Origin: Paracoccus sp. DMF-8
GTDB taxonomy: Bacteria; Pseudomonadota; Alphaproteobacteria; Rhodobacterales; Rhodobacteraceae
Assembly (NCBI RefSeq): GCF_029309835.1
Contig: NZ_JARJHL010000010.1
Span: 496,001 to 560,000, forward strand
Direction: 5' to 3'
Length of the DNA: 64,000 nucleotides
Part shown: positions 18,371 to 32,993 of the stretch, in pieces
Position numbering within the stretch: position 1 is the first letter of the stretch
Layout: each line of letters starts with the position of its first letter
Made by a program: the position numbers and the translations under genes
The notes under the pieces: generated by a model
The model's database searches: none
Told to the model about the DNA's origin: nothing
The model's input: only the letters and a program-made list of their open reading frames with translations

Positions 18371-18793
18371 ATGTTCCGAGCTCTTAGCATCCTGCCCGCC
18401 ATTGCCCTGACCGCTGGCGTCGCTTTCGCGCAAGACAGCGCGACCCCCGAGGCAGCGACGACCGAAGCCCCGGCGGCAGAGGCGCAGATGGATGCAGGCC
18501 TGGCCTATGAAAGCGCCCGCAATCAACTGGGCGTCCTGAAATATTGTCAGGCCGAGGGTCACATCGACGCCACGGCCGTCGAGATCCAGGAAAAGCTGAT
18601 GACCATGATCCCCGAAGGCGACACCGCCAAGGGCGATGCCGCCGAAGAAAAAGGCGCGGCAGGCACGGTTTCCGCGATGGGCAACGAAATGTCGCTGGCC
18701 GATGCCGCGACCCAGCAGGGTTCGACGGTCGAGGCGCTGTGCAAGCAGATGGATGCGATGATCCAGCAACTGGGCGCGCAACTGCCGGGCTGA
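18371..18793 (+). CDS. Small secreted Ala/Glu-rich protein
   Basis: Protein of 140 residues with a clear signal peptide: LSILPAIALTAGVAFAQD, with probable cleavage after AFA near residue 20. An acidic, alanine-rich linker (DSATPEAATTEAPAAEA) precedes a helical domain containing two cysteines (LKYCQAEGH and EALCKQMDAM). Similar alphaproteobacterial proteins are often labelled pore-forming ESAT-6 family by automatic pipelines; I see no independent proof of pore formation. The gene stands alone and is followed by a strong terminator. Confidence 0.75.
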   Translation: MFRALSILPAIALTAGVAFAQDSATPEAATTEAPAAEAQMDAGLAYESARNQLGVLKYCQAEGHIDATAVEIQEKLMTMIPEGDTAKGDAAEEKGAAGTVSAMGNEMSLADAATQQGSTVEALCKQMDAMIQQLGAQLPG

Positions 18794-18816
18794 TCGCCGT
18801 TAGCAACCGATATTCA

Positions 18817-18851
18817 GGGCGCGCTGCCGGTCAGGTGGCGCGCCCGTTTTT
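18817..18851 (+). terminator. Rho-independent terminator
   Basis: GGGCGCGC at 18817-18824 pairs perfectly with GCGCGCCC at 18838-18845 and is followed by GTTTTT. It lies 24 bp after the stop of the small secreted protein and immediately before the convergent YjbR gene. Confidence 0.85.
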
Positions 18852-18861
18852 CGTCCGCTGT

Positions 18862-19203
18862 TCAGGCGGGCGGCAGTTCGGCGCGCATCTTGCGCGTCAG
18901 GCCCGACCGGATCACCATATAGGACACGCGGATGCGATGGCCCAGTTCGTCAGGGGCGCTGTCCAGCGGCAGGGCGATCCAGCTGCGATGCAGATAGCGG
19001 GCGCGTTCGGCAAGTCCGGTTTCGATCAGCATGGCGGCCTCTGCCGGGCTGCGGGTCTTGACGGACACGCTGTCGCCCGATGTGCCGATCACGGCAAAGA
19101 TCTTTCCCCCGATCTTCCAGCAATCATGACCATCGCCCCAGGGATCCGACCATTCGGCCCCCGGTTGCGCGGCACAGATTTCATTGACCAGATCGCGGCT
19201 CAT
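18862..19203 (-). CDS. MmcQ/YjbR family DNA-binding-like protein
   Basis: Small protein of 113 residues of the YjbR (CyaY-like fold) family. The characteristic pattern PGAEWSDPWGDGHDCWKIGGKIFAV and the later PAEAAMLIETG and ARYLHRSWIALPLDS blocks are present. The start at 19203 (MSRDLVNEIC) is the family N-terminus; an in-frame ATG 90 bases upstream gives an unconvincing extension. The biochemical function of the family is not settled, and neighbouring genes offer no clue. Confidence 0.82.
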   Translation of the reverse strand: MSRDLVNEICAAQPGAEWSDPWGDGHDCWKIGGKIFAVIGTSGDSVSVKTRSPAEAAMLIETGLAERARYLHRSWIALPLDSAPDELGHRIRVSYMVIRSGLTRKMRAELPPA

Positions 19204-19371
19204 GCAGGAATATTTGCAGGATGGCTTGGCACTGGCAAGCCGATGCGTTAAGCGGCTTTTCATGAGCGCAAGCACCGCCACCATCTGCTGCATTATCGGC
19301 TGAGCATTCAGGCGGGCGTATCAGCGTGACCAGATGACGCCCGCGACAGGGAAAGGTCGACAGGGAACGTC

Positions 19372-20759
19372 ATGGTTCAGATTCGTCTGACAAACAGCAA
19401 GACCCGCCGCAAGGAAGATTTCACCCCGATCGACGCGGGGCATGTCCGCATGTATCTGTGCGGCCCGACGGTCTATGACCGCGCGCATCTGGGCAATGCC
19501 CGGCCGGTCATCGTCTTTGACGTGCTGGATCGTCTGCTGCGCCATGTCTATGGCGCGGATGCGGTGACATATGTGCGCAATTTCACCGATGTCGATGACA
19601 AGATCAACGCGACCGCGCTGGCACGCCAGCAGGCCGGGGCGCCGGGCACGCTGGAACAGCTAATCCGACAGCGGACCGAGGAAACCATCGGCTGGTATCA
19701 TGCCGATATGGATGCCTTGGGCGCCGCGCGCCCGGATTTCGAGCCGCGCGCCACCGAATATATCGCGGAAATGATCGCGATGATCGAGACCCTGATCGCG
19801 CGCGGCCATGCCTATGCGGCCGAAGGGCATGTGTTGTTCGAGGTGCGATCCTATGCGGATTACGGCCGGCTTTCGGGCCGGTCGGTCGATGACATGATCG
19901 CGGGCGCGCGGGTCGAGATCGCGCCCTTCAAGCGCGATCCGATGGATTTCGTCTTGTGGAAGCCCTCGACCGACGATCTGCCGGGCTGGGACAGCCCCTG
20001 GGGGCGCGGGCGTCCGGGGTGGCATATCGAATGTTCGGCCATGTCGGAAAAGCTGCTGGGGCAGAGTTTCGACATTCATGGCGGCGGCATCGACCTGCAA
20101 TTCCCGCATCATGAAAACGAGATCGCGCAAAGCTGCTGCGCCCATCCGCAGGGACATTTCGCCAATATCTGGCTGCATAACGAGATGTTGCAGGTCGAGG
20201 GCAGGAAGATGTCCAAGTCGCTTGGCAATTTCTTTACCGTCCGCGACCTGCTGGATCAGGGCGTGCCGGGCGAGGTGATCCGCTTTGTCTTTCTGTCGAC
20301 GCATTACCGCAAGCCGATGGACTGGACCGAGAAGAAGGCGCAAGAGGCCGAGGCTGTGCTGCGTCGGTGGCGCGGCCTTGTCGCGGGATTGACCCCGCGC
20401 CAAGCCCGGCACCCGCAGTCACCGCCGCGCTTGCCGATGACCTCAATACCGCGGGTGCAATCGCGGCCTTGCACGAGATTGCCGGGCGTGGGGATGCGGC
20501 CCTGCTGCTGGCCAGCGCGCGGCTGATCGGGCTGTTGACCCCTGAACTGGACGGCTGGATCGTGGACGGGCCGGATCTGTCGGCTTTGGCCGCGCGGATG
20601 GACAGCCTGCGGGCAGAGGCCAAGGCGGCCAAGGACTTTTCGCAGGTCGATGCCTTCAAGAGCGCACTGATCGCGGCCGGGGTCGAGGTGCGCATGCCGA
20701 AAGACGGTGTCGAACTGGTTCCCGGCCCCGATTTCGACGCGAACCGCCTGCCAGACTGA
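19372..20759 (+). CDS. cysS: Cysteinyl-tRNA synthetase, frameshifted in this sequence
   Basis: Class I aminoacyl-tRNA synthetase that charges tRNA-Cys. Zn ligand C30 lies in [10 protein letters not shown], the HIGH-like motif HLGN is at residues 39-42, further Zn ligands sit in WHIECS and HHENEIAQS, and the KMSKS loop is [10 protein letters not shown]. The first frame is intact to about residue 338 (RWRGLVAG). The natural continuation [21 protein letters not shown] is in another frame. One G is missing from the GGG at 20385-20387. Restoring it gives 462 residues, the normal length, ending at 20759. Because the enzyme is essential and the rest is intact, a sequence error is more likely than a true pseudogene. 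Confidence 0.9.
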
Positions 20760-20792
20760 ACACCGATCCGCCAGCACAAAGGGGCAATCCCG

Positions 20793-22429
20793 ATGACGCG
20801 CCAGCGCCTTTACCTATACGACACCACGCTGCGCGATGGGCAGCAGACCCAGGGCGTGCAGTTTTCCGCCGCCGAAAAGACCGAGATTGCGCGGATGCTG
20901 GACGCGCTTGGCGTCGATCATATCGAAGGCGGCTGGCCGGGCGCCAATCCGACCGACAGCGATTTCTTTGCGGCGGCCCCGGCCACGCGGGCGACGATGA
21001 CCGCCTTTGGCATGACCAAGCGGGCCGGGCGCTCGGCGGATAATGACGATGTGCTGGCGGCGGTTCTGGACGCCGGCACCGCCCGCGTCTGTCATCGTCG
21101 GCAAGGCCCATCCGTTCCACGTCCGCGAGGCGCCTGGGCATCTCTGACGCCGAAAATATCGACAATATCCGCGCCTCGATCGCCCATGTCGTGGGGCAGG
21201 GGCGCGAGGCGATGCTGGATGCCGAGCATTTCTTTGACGGCTACGGCGACGGATGCCGGATTACGCGCTGGCCTGTCTGCGCGCGGCGCTGGATGCGGGG
21301 GCGCGTTGGCTGGTTCTGTGCGACACCAATGGCGGCACCCTGCCCGCACGAGGTCGGCCGCATGACGGCCGAGGTGATCGCGGCGGGTATTCCCGGCCAG
21401 CACCTGGGCATCCATTACCCATGACGACACCGGCAACGCGGTAGCCTGCACGCTGGCCGCCATCGACGCCGGCGCCCGGCAGGTGCAGGGCACGCTGAAC
21501 GGTCTGGGCGAGCGCTGCGGCAACGCCAGCCTGACCTCGATGATCCCGACGCTGCTGCTGAAGGAGCCCTACGCCTCGACGCTGGAAACCGGGGTCGCGC
21601 GCGACGCGCTGGCCGGGATGATGCGGATTTCGCGCCGGCTGGACGAGATCCTGGAACCGGCATTCCGCAGCGCGCGGCTGCCCTATGTCGGGGCCTCGGC
21701 CTTTGCCCATAAGGCCGGGCTGCATGCCAGCGCCATCCTGAAGAACCCGGCGACCTACGAGCATGTCGACCCGGCCATGGTCGGCAATGAGCGGGTGATC
21801 CCGATGTCCAACCAGGCCGGGCAGTCGAACCTGCGCGCCCGGCTGGCGGGGGCGGGGATCGCGGTCGGGCGCGACGACCCGGCGCTGGCGCGTATCCTTG
21901 ACCTGGTCAAGCTGCGCGAGGATCAGGGCTATGCCTATGACGGCGCGCAGGCCAGTTTCGAGCTGCTGGCGCTGGCGGAACTGGGCCGGGCGCAATCGTT
22001 TTTCGACATCGAGCGCTACCGCGTCACCGTCGAGCGGCGGCGCAATGCGCTGGGGCGGCGCATCTCGGCGTCCGAGGCGGTGGTGGTGGTGCAGATCGGC
22101 GGCACCCGCATGCTGTCGGTCAGCGAAAGCCGTGGACGAGGACGGCCATGACCGTGGCCCGGTGAACGCGCTGTGGCGGGCGCTGGCCAAGGACACTGGG
22201 CCCCTATCAGGACGCAGGTCGATGACATGCATCTGGTCGATTTCCGGGTCCGCATCACCGGCGGCGGCACCGAGGCCACCACCCGCGTCATCATCGACAG
22301 CACCGACGGGCGCGGCAACCGCTGGTCGACGGTGGGGGTGTCGCCCGAATATCGTCGATGCCAGTTTCGAGGCGCTGGTCGATGCGATCACGCTGGAAGC
22401 TGACCCGCGACGAGGTCGCTGCAACGGCG

Positions 22430-22447
<18 letters not shown>
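20793..22447 (+). pseudogene. cimA: (R)-citramalate synthase with many frameshifts
   Basis: Homologue of CimA, which condenses pyruvate with acetyl-CoA to citramalate for threonine-independent isoleucine synthesis. The N-terminus [17 protein letters not shown] is the DRE-TIM metallolyase catalytic motif. [34 protein letters not shown] residues, VQGTLNGLGERCGNA and FAHKAGLHASA follow in different frames. The C-terminal LeuA allosteric domain (VDFRVRI, GTEATTRVIIDSTDG) is recognisable. Frame changes are needed near 21090, 21133, 21253, 21343, 21415, 22127, 22194, 22211, 22347 and 22392. The gene ends at TGA 22445-22447. All needed residues survive once the indels are repaired, so it is probably functional in the organism. 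Confidence 0.82.
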
Positions 22448-24705
<2,258 letters not shown>

Positions 24706-24729
24706 CTAACAGATACCTGTGACGTTGCG

Positions 24730-25428
24730 TCAGTGGCGCAGGGACAGATCCGCCCAGACCGGCAGGTGATCGGATGCGATGCGGGCGACCGGCGAATTCA
24801 GCACGCCGCTTTCGCCGACCTCGATGCCGGGCGACACGATGATCTTGTCATAGCGCAGCCGGGGAAAGGGTGCGGGCCAGCTTGGGCCAAGCGTGACCGG
24901 GCGCAGCGGCGACAGGGCTTCCAGTCCGCGGCTATCGTGCCATTCGTTGAAATCGCCGACGACGACCAGCTCGCGGTTTCCGATCCGTTCGGCCTGCCCG
25001 ATGATCCGCGAAAGCTGTGCGCGGCGCGAGGATCGCATCAGCCCCAGATGGACCGCGATGACGGTCATGGCCTTCAGCCGCAGGGCCAGCGCGCCACGGG
25101 GTTCGACGCCGGGCAGGGGCAGGCGGCGGATCACCGCGCCATCGGCCAGTTCGGGGCGCACAAGGATCGTCTGCCCATGCCAGCCAAGCGAGTTTTCCCC
25201 GGTCCCCAGAAAGGGCACGGGCAGAAGCCCGGTGGTTTCATGGATCAGCTTGCGCGGCAGCGCCTCGGGGCGGGCGCCGTAACGATAGTCCACCTCTTGC
25301 AGGGCGACGATATCGGCGTCCAGTCCGGCGATGACCTCCAGATTGCGTTCCGGCGCATGGGGGCCGGTCACGCCACGGCATTTGTGCAGGTTGTAGCTGG
25401 CGATGCGAAGGCTTTGGGTCGGGGTCAT
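24730..25428 (-). CDS. Endonuclease/exonuclease/phosphatase family hydrolase
   Basis: Protein of 232 residues with the EEP fold. Motifs in order are LRIASYNLHKCRG (Asn for metal site), DIVALQEVDYRYG (catalytic Glu), TVIAVHLGL, VVVGDFNEWHD (Asp and Asn) and SDHLPVWADL (terminal Asp-His pair). There is no signal peptide, so it is probably cytoplasmic. The substrate could be nucleic acid, phospholipid head group or sugar phosphate; nothing in the neighbourhood decides. It lies 24 bp downstream of selO on the same strand. Confidence 0.85.
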   Translation of the reverse strand: MTPTQSLRIASYNLHKCRGVTGPHAPERNLEVIAGLDADIVALQEVDYRYGARPEALPRKLIHETTGLLPVPFLGTGENSLGWHGQTILVRPELADGAVIRRLPLPGVEPRGALALRLKAMTVIAVHLGLMRSSRRAQLSRIIGQAERIGNRELVVVGDFNEWHDSRGLEALSPLRPVTLGPSWPAPFPRLRYDKIIVSPGIEVGESGVLNSPVARIASDHLPVWADLSLRH

Positions 25429-25452
25429 CAGGCTTTCTGTGGGCTTTTTCGA

Positions 25453-26874
25453 TCAGGTTCCGCAAAAGGTCCGGCGCACGATCTGGTCAGCGGTCGGTGC
25501 CAGCGCATATTCGTCCCATTCCGGGCGATCCTGCAATGGCTCATGCAGGGCCGCGTCCAGCCGGTGAAAGGGGGCGAAATCGTCATCGTCGCGCGCGGTC
25601 CTGATGACCGCCTCGATCTGGTGGTTGCGCGGAATGCGGCGCGGGTTCGCGGCGGCCATCAGGGCCTGCGGATCGGTTTCGGTCGCGATGCGCGCCTGCC
25701 AGTCGGCGTGCCACGGATCGAATGCCGCCGGATCGGCGAATTCCGCGCGCGCCGTGCCATCCGACAGCCCGGCAAAGGTTCGGGTGAAATCGGCGCGGCT
25801 TGCCGCCATCAGGGTCAGCAGCCGTTCGGCCAGCGCCCCGTCGGTGGCCGTCGGCGCGGCGATCCCCAGTTTCGCGCCAAAACGCTTCAGCCATTCCGCC
25901 TCGTAAATCGCGGGAAAGGCATGGACGGCGCGGGTCGCCTGTTCGACGGCCTGATCCTGATCCGCCCCCATCAAGGGCACCAGACAGGACGCCAGCTGCG
26001 CCAGATTCCAGACCGCGATATTCGGCTGCTCGATCCAGGCATAGCGCCCGCCCGTGTCGATCGAGGAAAAGACCGCGCGCGGGTCGAAGGCGTCGATAAA
26101 GGCGCAGGGACCATAGTCGATGGTTTCGCCCGACAGCGACATATTGTCGGTGTTCATGACCCCGTGAACAAAGCCCAGCCCCATCCAGCCCGCAATCGTC
26201 GCGGCCTGCGCGGCCACGACCGCCTGCAACAGTCCAAGCGCGCCATCGGCCTGCGGATAATGGCGGGCGATGACATGGTCGGTCAGCAGCCGCAGGCGTT
26301 CGACATCGCCGCGCACGGCAAAGAATTCGAATGTCCCGATGCGGATATGGCTGGCGGCGACGCGGGTCAGGATCGCGCCCGGCAGCACGGTTTCGCGGAT
26401 CACCCTTTCGCCCGTGGTGATGGCGGCCAGCGCGCGCGTCGTAGGAATGCCGGCCGCGGCCATGAATTCGCTGACCAGATATTCGCGCAGCACCGGCCCA
26501 AGCCAGGCCCGCCCGTCGCCGCGCCGCGAAAACGGCGTCAGCCCGGCACCCTTCAACTGGATGTCAAAGCGCCCGCCGTCCGGGGCCACGACCTCGCCCA
26601 GCAAGACCGCGCGCCCGTCACCCAGTTGCGGCACGAAGCCGCCGAACTGATGGCCGGCATAGGCCTGCGCTATCGGTGCGGACCCATCCGGCAGGCTGTT
26701 GCCAGACAGCATCGCCAGCCCCTCGGGCCCGGCCAGCCAGTCGGGATCCAGCCCCAACCTTTCGGCCAGCGGCCGGTTCAGCGCGACCAGTTGCGGATCG
26801 GCCACCGGCGTCGGCGCGGTCCGGGTAAAAAAACCTGCGGGCAGGCGGGCATAACTGTTGTCAAAGGCGATCAT
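25453..26874 (-). CDS. selO: Protein adenylyltransferase SelO (YdiU family)
   Basis: Pseudokinase-fold enzyme of 473 residues that transfers AMP from ATP to Ser, Thr or Tyr of target proteins, linked to redox stress in E. coli. Recognisable blocks are AYAGHQFGGFVPQLGDGRAVLLGE, DIQLKGAGLTPFSRRGDGRA, AAGIPTTRALAAI and GFVHGVMNTDNMSLSG with DYGPCAFIDAF, the last two holding the catalytic Asn and Asp. The C-terminus RRTFCGT keeps a cysteine where some eukaryotic members have selenocysteine. Confidence 0.93.
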   Translation of the reverse strand: MIAFDNSYARLPAGFFTRTAPTPVADPQLVALNRPLAERLGLDPDWLAGPEGLAMLSGNSLPDGSAPIAQAYAGHQFGGFVPQLGDGRAVLLGEVVAPDGGRFDIQLKGAGLTPFSRRGDGRAWLGPVLREYLVSEFMAAAGIPTTRALAAITTGERVIRETVLPGAILTRVAASHIRIGTFEFFAVRGDVERLRLLTDHVIARHYPQADGALGLLQAVVAAQAATIAGWMGLGFVHGVMNTDNMSLSGETIDYGPCAFIDAFDPRAVFSSIDTGGRYAWIEQPNIAVWNLAQLASCLVPLMGADQDQAVEQATRAVHAFPAIYEAEWLKRFGAKLGIAAPTATDGALAERLLTLMAASRADFTRTFAGLSDGTARAEFADPAAFDPWHADWQARIATETDPQALMAAANPRRIPRNHQIEAVIRTARDDDDFAPFHRLDAALHEPLQDRPEWDEYALAPTADQIVRRTFCGT

Positions 26875-27017
26875 GGCAATCCTCTTGCCTTCTATGTAGA
26901 GGGTGCGGCGCGAAAAACAATTCCGCAGATCGGCGGGCGGTCAGCCAGACCGGGGCCGCAACACCCGCCCCGGCCCTTGACGACAGGTGCCTCGAAGACA
27001 GCAGACAGGGGCCTTGA

Positions 27018-29233
<2,216 letters not shown>

Positions 29234-29310
29234 CCCCGGCTTTCTTCATCACCAAAATACCCCGGGGTCCGGGGCAGCGCCCCGGTCCGGCAGATCCGCC
29301 GGAAACGCCC

Positions 29311-30207
29311 TCAGGCCAGGGTGACTGCCGAACGGCGATGCCGTTCCAGACGCCGCAACTGGGACAGATGCACTGCCTCGGGGCCGGGTTCGGGCAGGGA
29401 CAGGACCCGCTGGCGCAGGAACTCGATCCCCTCCTCGCTGCGCAGCGGGATCGTCGCCGGGTCGATTGCGGCGCCGACAGTCACGCGATAGGTCTGACCG
29501 GCCTTGTTCAGCAATTCGTTGAACAGGGTGACGTCGCGCACGGTCGGGTGGATGGCATCCAGCAGATAGAACAGCAGCGAATTGCGGGCGCGTATGCGCA
29601 GGGGAATGACCGGGACAGCGAATTTTCGGGCGATCATCGCCGCGCTGGCCATCCAGGGACGTTCCTGCAGCTCGAACCCCTCGCGCTTGGCCAGACGACC
29701 CGAGGGGAAGATCAGCCCGATCCGCCCCCGCTCCAGCGCGTCGCGGGTGTAATCCATGGTGGCGCGGGTCTTGGCATGGCTGCGCTTTTCCAGCCGCCAT
29801 TCGACCGGCGCGATCAGATCGGCCATCTGCGGCAGCACGCGCAGGATGTCCTGATTGGCATAGATGAACAGATCGTCGCGCAGCGCAGAAATGATGTGAT
29901 TCAGGATCACCCCGTCGGCGATGCCCGTAGGATGGTTCGACACGATCAGCGCCGGACCCGAGGCCGGGATGTTTTCCAGCCCCGAAACCCGCATGTCATG
30001 GGCGATCAGCATGGCGACGCGGCGCATCAACTCCTGCGTGGGCAGGTCGCGATATTCCTCGGCCAGCTTCAGCGTGCGGGGATAGCGCAACAGGCGCATC
30101 AGCACATGGCGGGCCACGCCATGGTGCCATTTTCCGGAAAACAGCCAGGGCGCCCGCTCGTGGATAAGCGGTTCGATCCGGGCGCGCATCTCGTCCTGGG
30201 CTTTCAT
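29311..30207 (-). CDS. Lysophospholipid acyltransferase family protein
   Basis: PlsC-superfamily protein of 298 residues. The acceptor/donor block reads ALIVSNHPTGIADGVIL, giving His followed by five residues before Asp rather than the canonical HX4D. Downstream are the IFPSGRLAKREGFELQ block (comparable to motif III) and FAVPVIPLRI (motif IV). There is no strong membrane helix. The start at 30207 (MKAQDEMRAR) was chosen over an in-frame ATG at 30243, which would extend into the promoter. The substrate is unknown; it may acylate lysophospholipid or an ornithine-lipid-type acceptor. It is convergent with proB. Confidence 0.78.
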   Translation of the reverse strand: MKAQDEMRARIEPLIHERAPWLFSGKWHHGVARHVLMRLLRYPRTLKLAEEYRDLPTQELMRRVAMLIAHDMRVSGLENIPASGPALIVSNHPTGIADGVILNHIISALRDDLFIYANQDILRVLPQMADLIAPVEWRLEKRSHAKTRATMDYTRDALERGRIGLIFPSGRLAKREGFELQERPWMASAAMIARKFAVPVIPLRIRARNSLLFYLLDAIHPTVRDVTLFNELLNKAGQTYRVTVGAAIDPATIPLRSEEGIEFLRQRVLSLPEPGPEAVHLSQLRRLERHRRSAVTLA

Positions 30208-30260
30208 GTCACCACTATTGCCGTTGCATTGTGACAGTCGCAAGAGCGATCCGGGTCATG

Positions 30261-32810
30261 TCACGCCCCGGCGGCAAGGATACGCGTAACCATTTCCGAC
30301 GTGTTGCGCGACAGGCCGGGCACATCGGCGATGCGCTGCAAGGCGGCGCGGGCCCGGGCGCGCAGGTTGTCGTCATGCCGCGTCCAGGTTTCAAAGGCCG
30401 TCGACATGCGGGCGGCGGTTTGCGGATTGACCGGATCCAGACGGATCAGCCAGTCGGCATAGAAATCATAACCCGCCCCGTCTGCCCGGTGAAAAGCCGC
30501 ATGATTCGCCGACAGGCCGCCCAGCAGGGCACGGAAACGGTTGGGGTTCTTCCAGTCGAAATCCGGGCGCGCGGCCAGATCGCGGGCGCGCTCGACCGCC
30601 GTTTCGGGGTTGGCGCGCAGGGGCTGGACCATGAACCACTTGTCCATGACCAGCCGGTTGTCGGAAAATTCGTGGCGGAGCAGTTCCAGCGCCTCGCGGT
30701 CATTGCCGCAGGCGACCAGCTGGCCAAGCGCGCCAAAGCGTTCGGTCATACTGCTGGCGGTGCCGAACAGGACAAAGGCCCGCTCGCCCCCGTCGATGCG
30801 CGACAGCAGCGACAGGCAGGCCAGCCGCAGGCTGCGCCGCGCCGCACCGGCGGCATCGGGGCGATAGGGCTCTTCCTCGATCGTGGCATCATACAGCGCC
30901 GACAGCGCGGCGCCGTGGCGGCTGGCCAGATCGCGCAGATAGGTTTCGCGCGCGACATGGATCGCGGCAGGGTCGGGGGTGTCGCCGCGCGCGGCGATGG
31001 CGGTGGCGATCTCATCCTCGCCGGGCAGGCCAAGGCACAGCGCGGCAAAGGCCGGATCGGTCAGGGCATCGGCCAGAACCTGCGTCGTCGCCTCGATATG
31101 ACGCTCCGCCGCCGCGCCTGAAATCCGCGCGATCAGGCTGTCCAGCGCCAGATCATGGCCCGCCTCCCACCGGGTAAAGGGATCGGTGTCATGGGCCAGC
31201 AACAGCGCCTGCTGATCGGCGGATATCTGGCGGCTGACCGTCACCGGCGCCGAAAAGCCGCGCAGCAGCGACACCACCGGACGCGCGCCCAACCCGTCAA
31301 AGCTGAATTCCTGCTGCGCTTCGGTCATTTCCAGAACCGTGGTCGGCAGGACCTCATCGCCATTCGGGCCGATCAGGCCAAGCGCGATGGGGATGACGCG
31401 GGCGGGCTTGTCGGGCTGGCCGGGCGTCGGCGCGGTATGCTGCGCGAACCGCAGGGTCAGGCGACCGTCCTGCCAGTCCTCAACCATCGTCAGGCGCGGG
31501 GTGCCGGCGTCGGTATACCAGTGCTTGAACTGCGACAGATCGCGGCCGGTCGCGTCCTGAAAGACCGCCAGCCAATCCTCGATCGTGCAGGCCTGACCGT
31601 CGTGGCGGTCGAAATACAGGTCCAGCGCGGATCTGTAACCGTCATCGCCGACCAGCCGTTTCAGCATGCCGATGACCTCAGCACCCTTTTCATAGACAGT
31701 CGCGGTATAGAAGTTGTTGATTTCCTGATAGTGATCGGGGCGCGGTGGATGGGCCAGCGGGCCCGCGTCCTCGCGGAACTGGCGGCCGCGCAGCAGTTGC
31801 ACATCGCCGATGCGCTTGACCGCCGCGCTGCGCATGTCGCTGGTGAATTGCTGGTCGCGAAACACCGTCAGCCCTTCCTTCAGGCAGAGCTGGAACCAGT
31901 CGCGGCAGGTGATGCGGTTGCCGGTCCAGTTGTGGAAATATTCGTGCCCGATCACGCCCTCGATCCGTTCGTAATCCAGATCGGTCGCGGTTTCCGCGCT
32001 GGCCAGAACCAGTTTCGAGTTGAAGATGTTCAACCCCTTGTTTTCCATGGCGCCCATGTTGAAATCATCGACGGCGACAAGGTTGAAGACATCCAGGTCA
32101 TATTCGCGGCCATAGACCTCTTCGTCCCATTTCATCGACTTTTTCAGCGATTCCATCGCGAAACCGGCATATTCCTGATCGCCCGGACGGGTGCGGACAT
32201 GCAGGTCGACATGGCGGCCCGATGCGGTGGTGAAGCTGTCCGAAACCGCGACCAGATCGCCCGCGACCAGCGCGAACAGATAGGCGGGTTTGGGCCATGG
32301 GTCGTGCCAGGTGGCGACGCCATCCTGCTGGCTGACCGGGTTGCCATTCGACAGCAGCACCGGCAGGTCCGAGCGGATCGTGACGCGGAAGGGCGCCATC
32401 ACATCGGGGCGGTCGGGATACCAGGTGATCTTGCGAAACCCCTGCGCCTCGCATTGGGTGCAGAACATGCCGCCCGACAGATACAGCCCTTCCAGCGCGG
32501 TATTGGTTTCGGGGTCGATCAGCACCTCGGCCATGAAGGTGAAATCATCCCCCGGCAGCGCGTCGGAGGCGATGATCAGTTGTTCGTCCTGAATGCGGAA
32601 TTGCGATTCGGTCAGCGGCAGCCCGTTGATCGCGATGACCTGAGAGTTCAGCCCGACGCCGTCCAGAACCAGATCGCCCGGCAATTCGCGGTGAAACCCG
32701 ATGCCCGACCGCACCCGCGTGCCCCGTGGCGCAAGGTCAAACTCCAGACGGGTTTCGGTGATCCGGAAGGGATAGGGTTGCCAATCTGCCAGATAATGGG
32801 TTTCGGCCAT
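30261..32810 (-). CDS. pepN: Aminopeptidase N
   Basis: Zinc M1 aminopeptidase of 849 residues in the gammaproteobacterial-type PepN branch. The exopeptidase motif is GAMENKGLNIFN, the zinc site is GHEYFHNWTGNR with the downstream Glu in LKEGLTVFRDQQF, and the catalytic Tyr region is NFYTATVYEKGAEVIGML. The C-terminal helical domain runs from about residue 560. There is no signal peptide, so it is cytoplasmic. It ends 53 bp before the start of the acyltransferase gene on the same strand. Confidence 0.96.
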   Translation of the reverse strand: MAETHYLADWQPYPFRITETRLEFDLAPRGTRVRSGIGFHRELPGDLVLDGVGLNSQVIAINGLPLTESQFRIQDEQLIIASDALPGDDFTFMAEVLIDPETNTALEGLYLSGGMFCTQCEAQGFRKITWYPDRPDVMAPFRVTIRSDLPVLLSNGNPVSQQDGVATWHDPWPKPAYLFALVAGDLVAVSDSFTTASGRHVDLHVRTRPGDQEYAGFAMESLKKSMKWDEEVYGREYDLDVFNLVAVDDFNMGAMENKGLNIFNSKLVLASAETATDLDYERIEGVIGHEYFHNWTGNRITCRDWFQLCLKEGLTVFRDQQFTSDMRSAAVKRIGDVQLLRGRQFREDAGPLAHPPRPDHYQEINNFYTATVYEKGAEVIGMLKRLVGDDGYRSALDLYFDRHDGQACTIEDWLAVFQDATGRDLSQFKHWYTDAGTPRLTMVEDWQDGRLTLRFAQHTAPTPGQPDKPARVIPIALGLIGPNGDEVLPTTVLEMTEAQQEFSFDGLGARPVVSLLRGFSAPVTVSRQISADQQALLLAHDTDPFTRWEAGHDLALDSLIARISGAAAERHIEATTQVLADALTDPAFAALCLGLPGEDEIATAIAARGDTPDPAAIHVARETYLRDLASRHGAALSALYDATIEEEPYRPDAAGAARRSLRLACLSLLSRIDGGERAFVLFGTASSMTERFGALGQLVACGNDREALELLRHEFSDNRLVMDKWFMVQPLRANPETAVERARDLAARPDFDWKNPNRFRALLGGLSANHAAFHRADGAGYDFYADWLIRLDPVNPQTAARMSTAFETWTRHDDNLRARARAALQRIADVPGLSRNTSEMVTRILAAGA

Positions 32811-32993
32811 GTCGGATCTCCGCCGGGGATTGCCAATTTATGTCACGCGGGTCGGGAACCTGCGCCCTGCCAGACTGTTACCCCCAGGCAGGAAGGCTCG
32901 CAAGACGTCGAAAGGGTGCAGCTTTTCTGTTGCCTTGTGCCGCTTGTTCGGGCAGCACGGTAGCTGACCTGTTGAAAACACAAGAGGAAGAAG

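Noticed and set aside
29266..29288. Hairpin after proB as a terminator
   Set aside because: GGTCCGGGGC pairs with GCCCCGGTCC (one mismatch) but there is no T tract on either strand; left unannotated.
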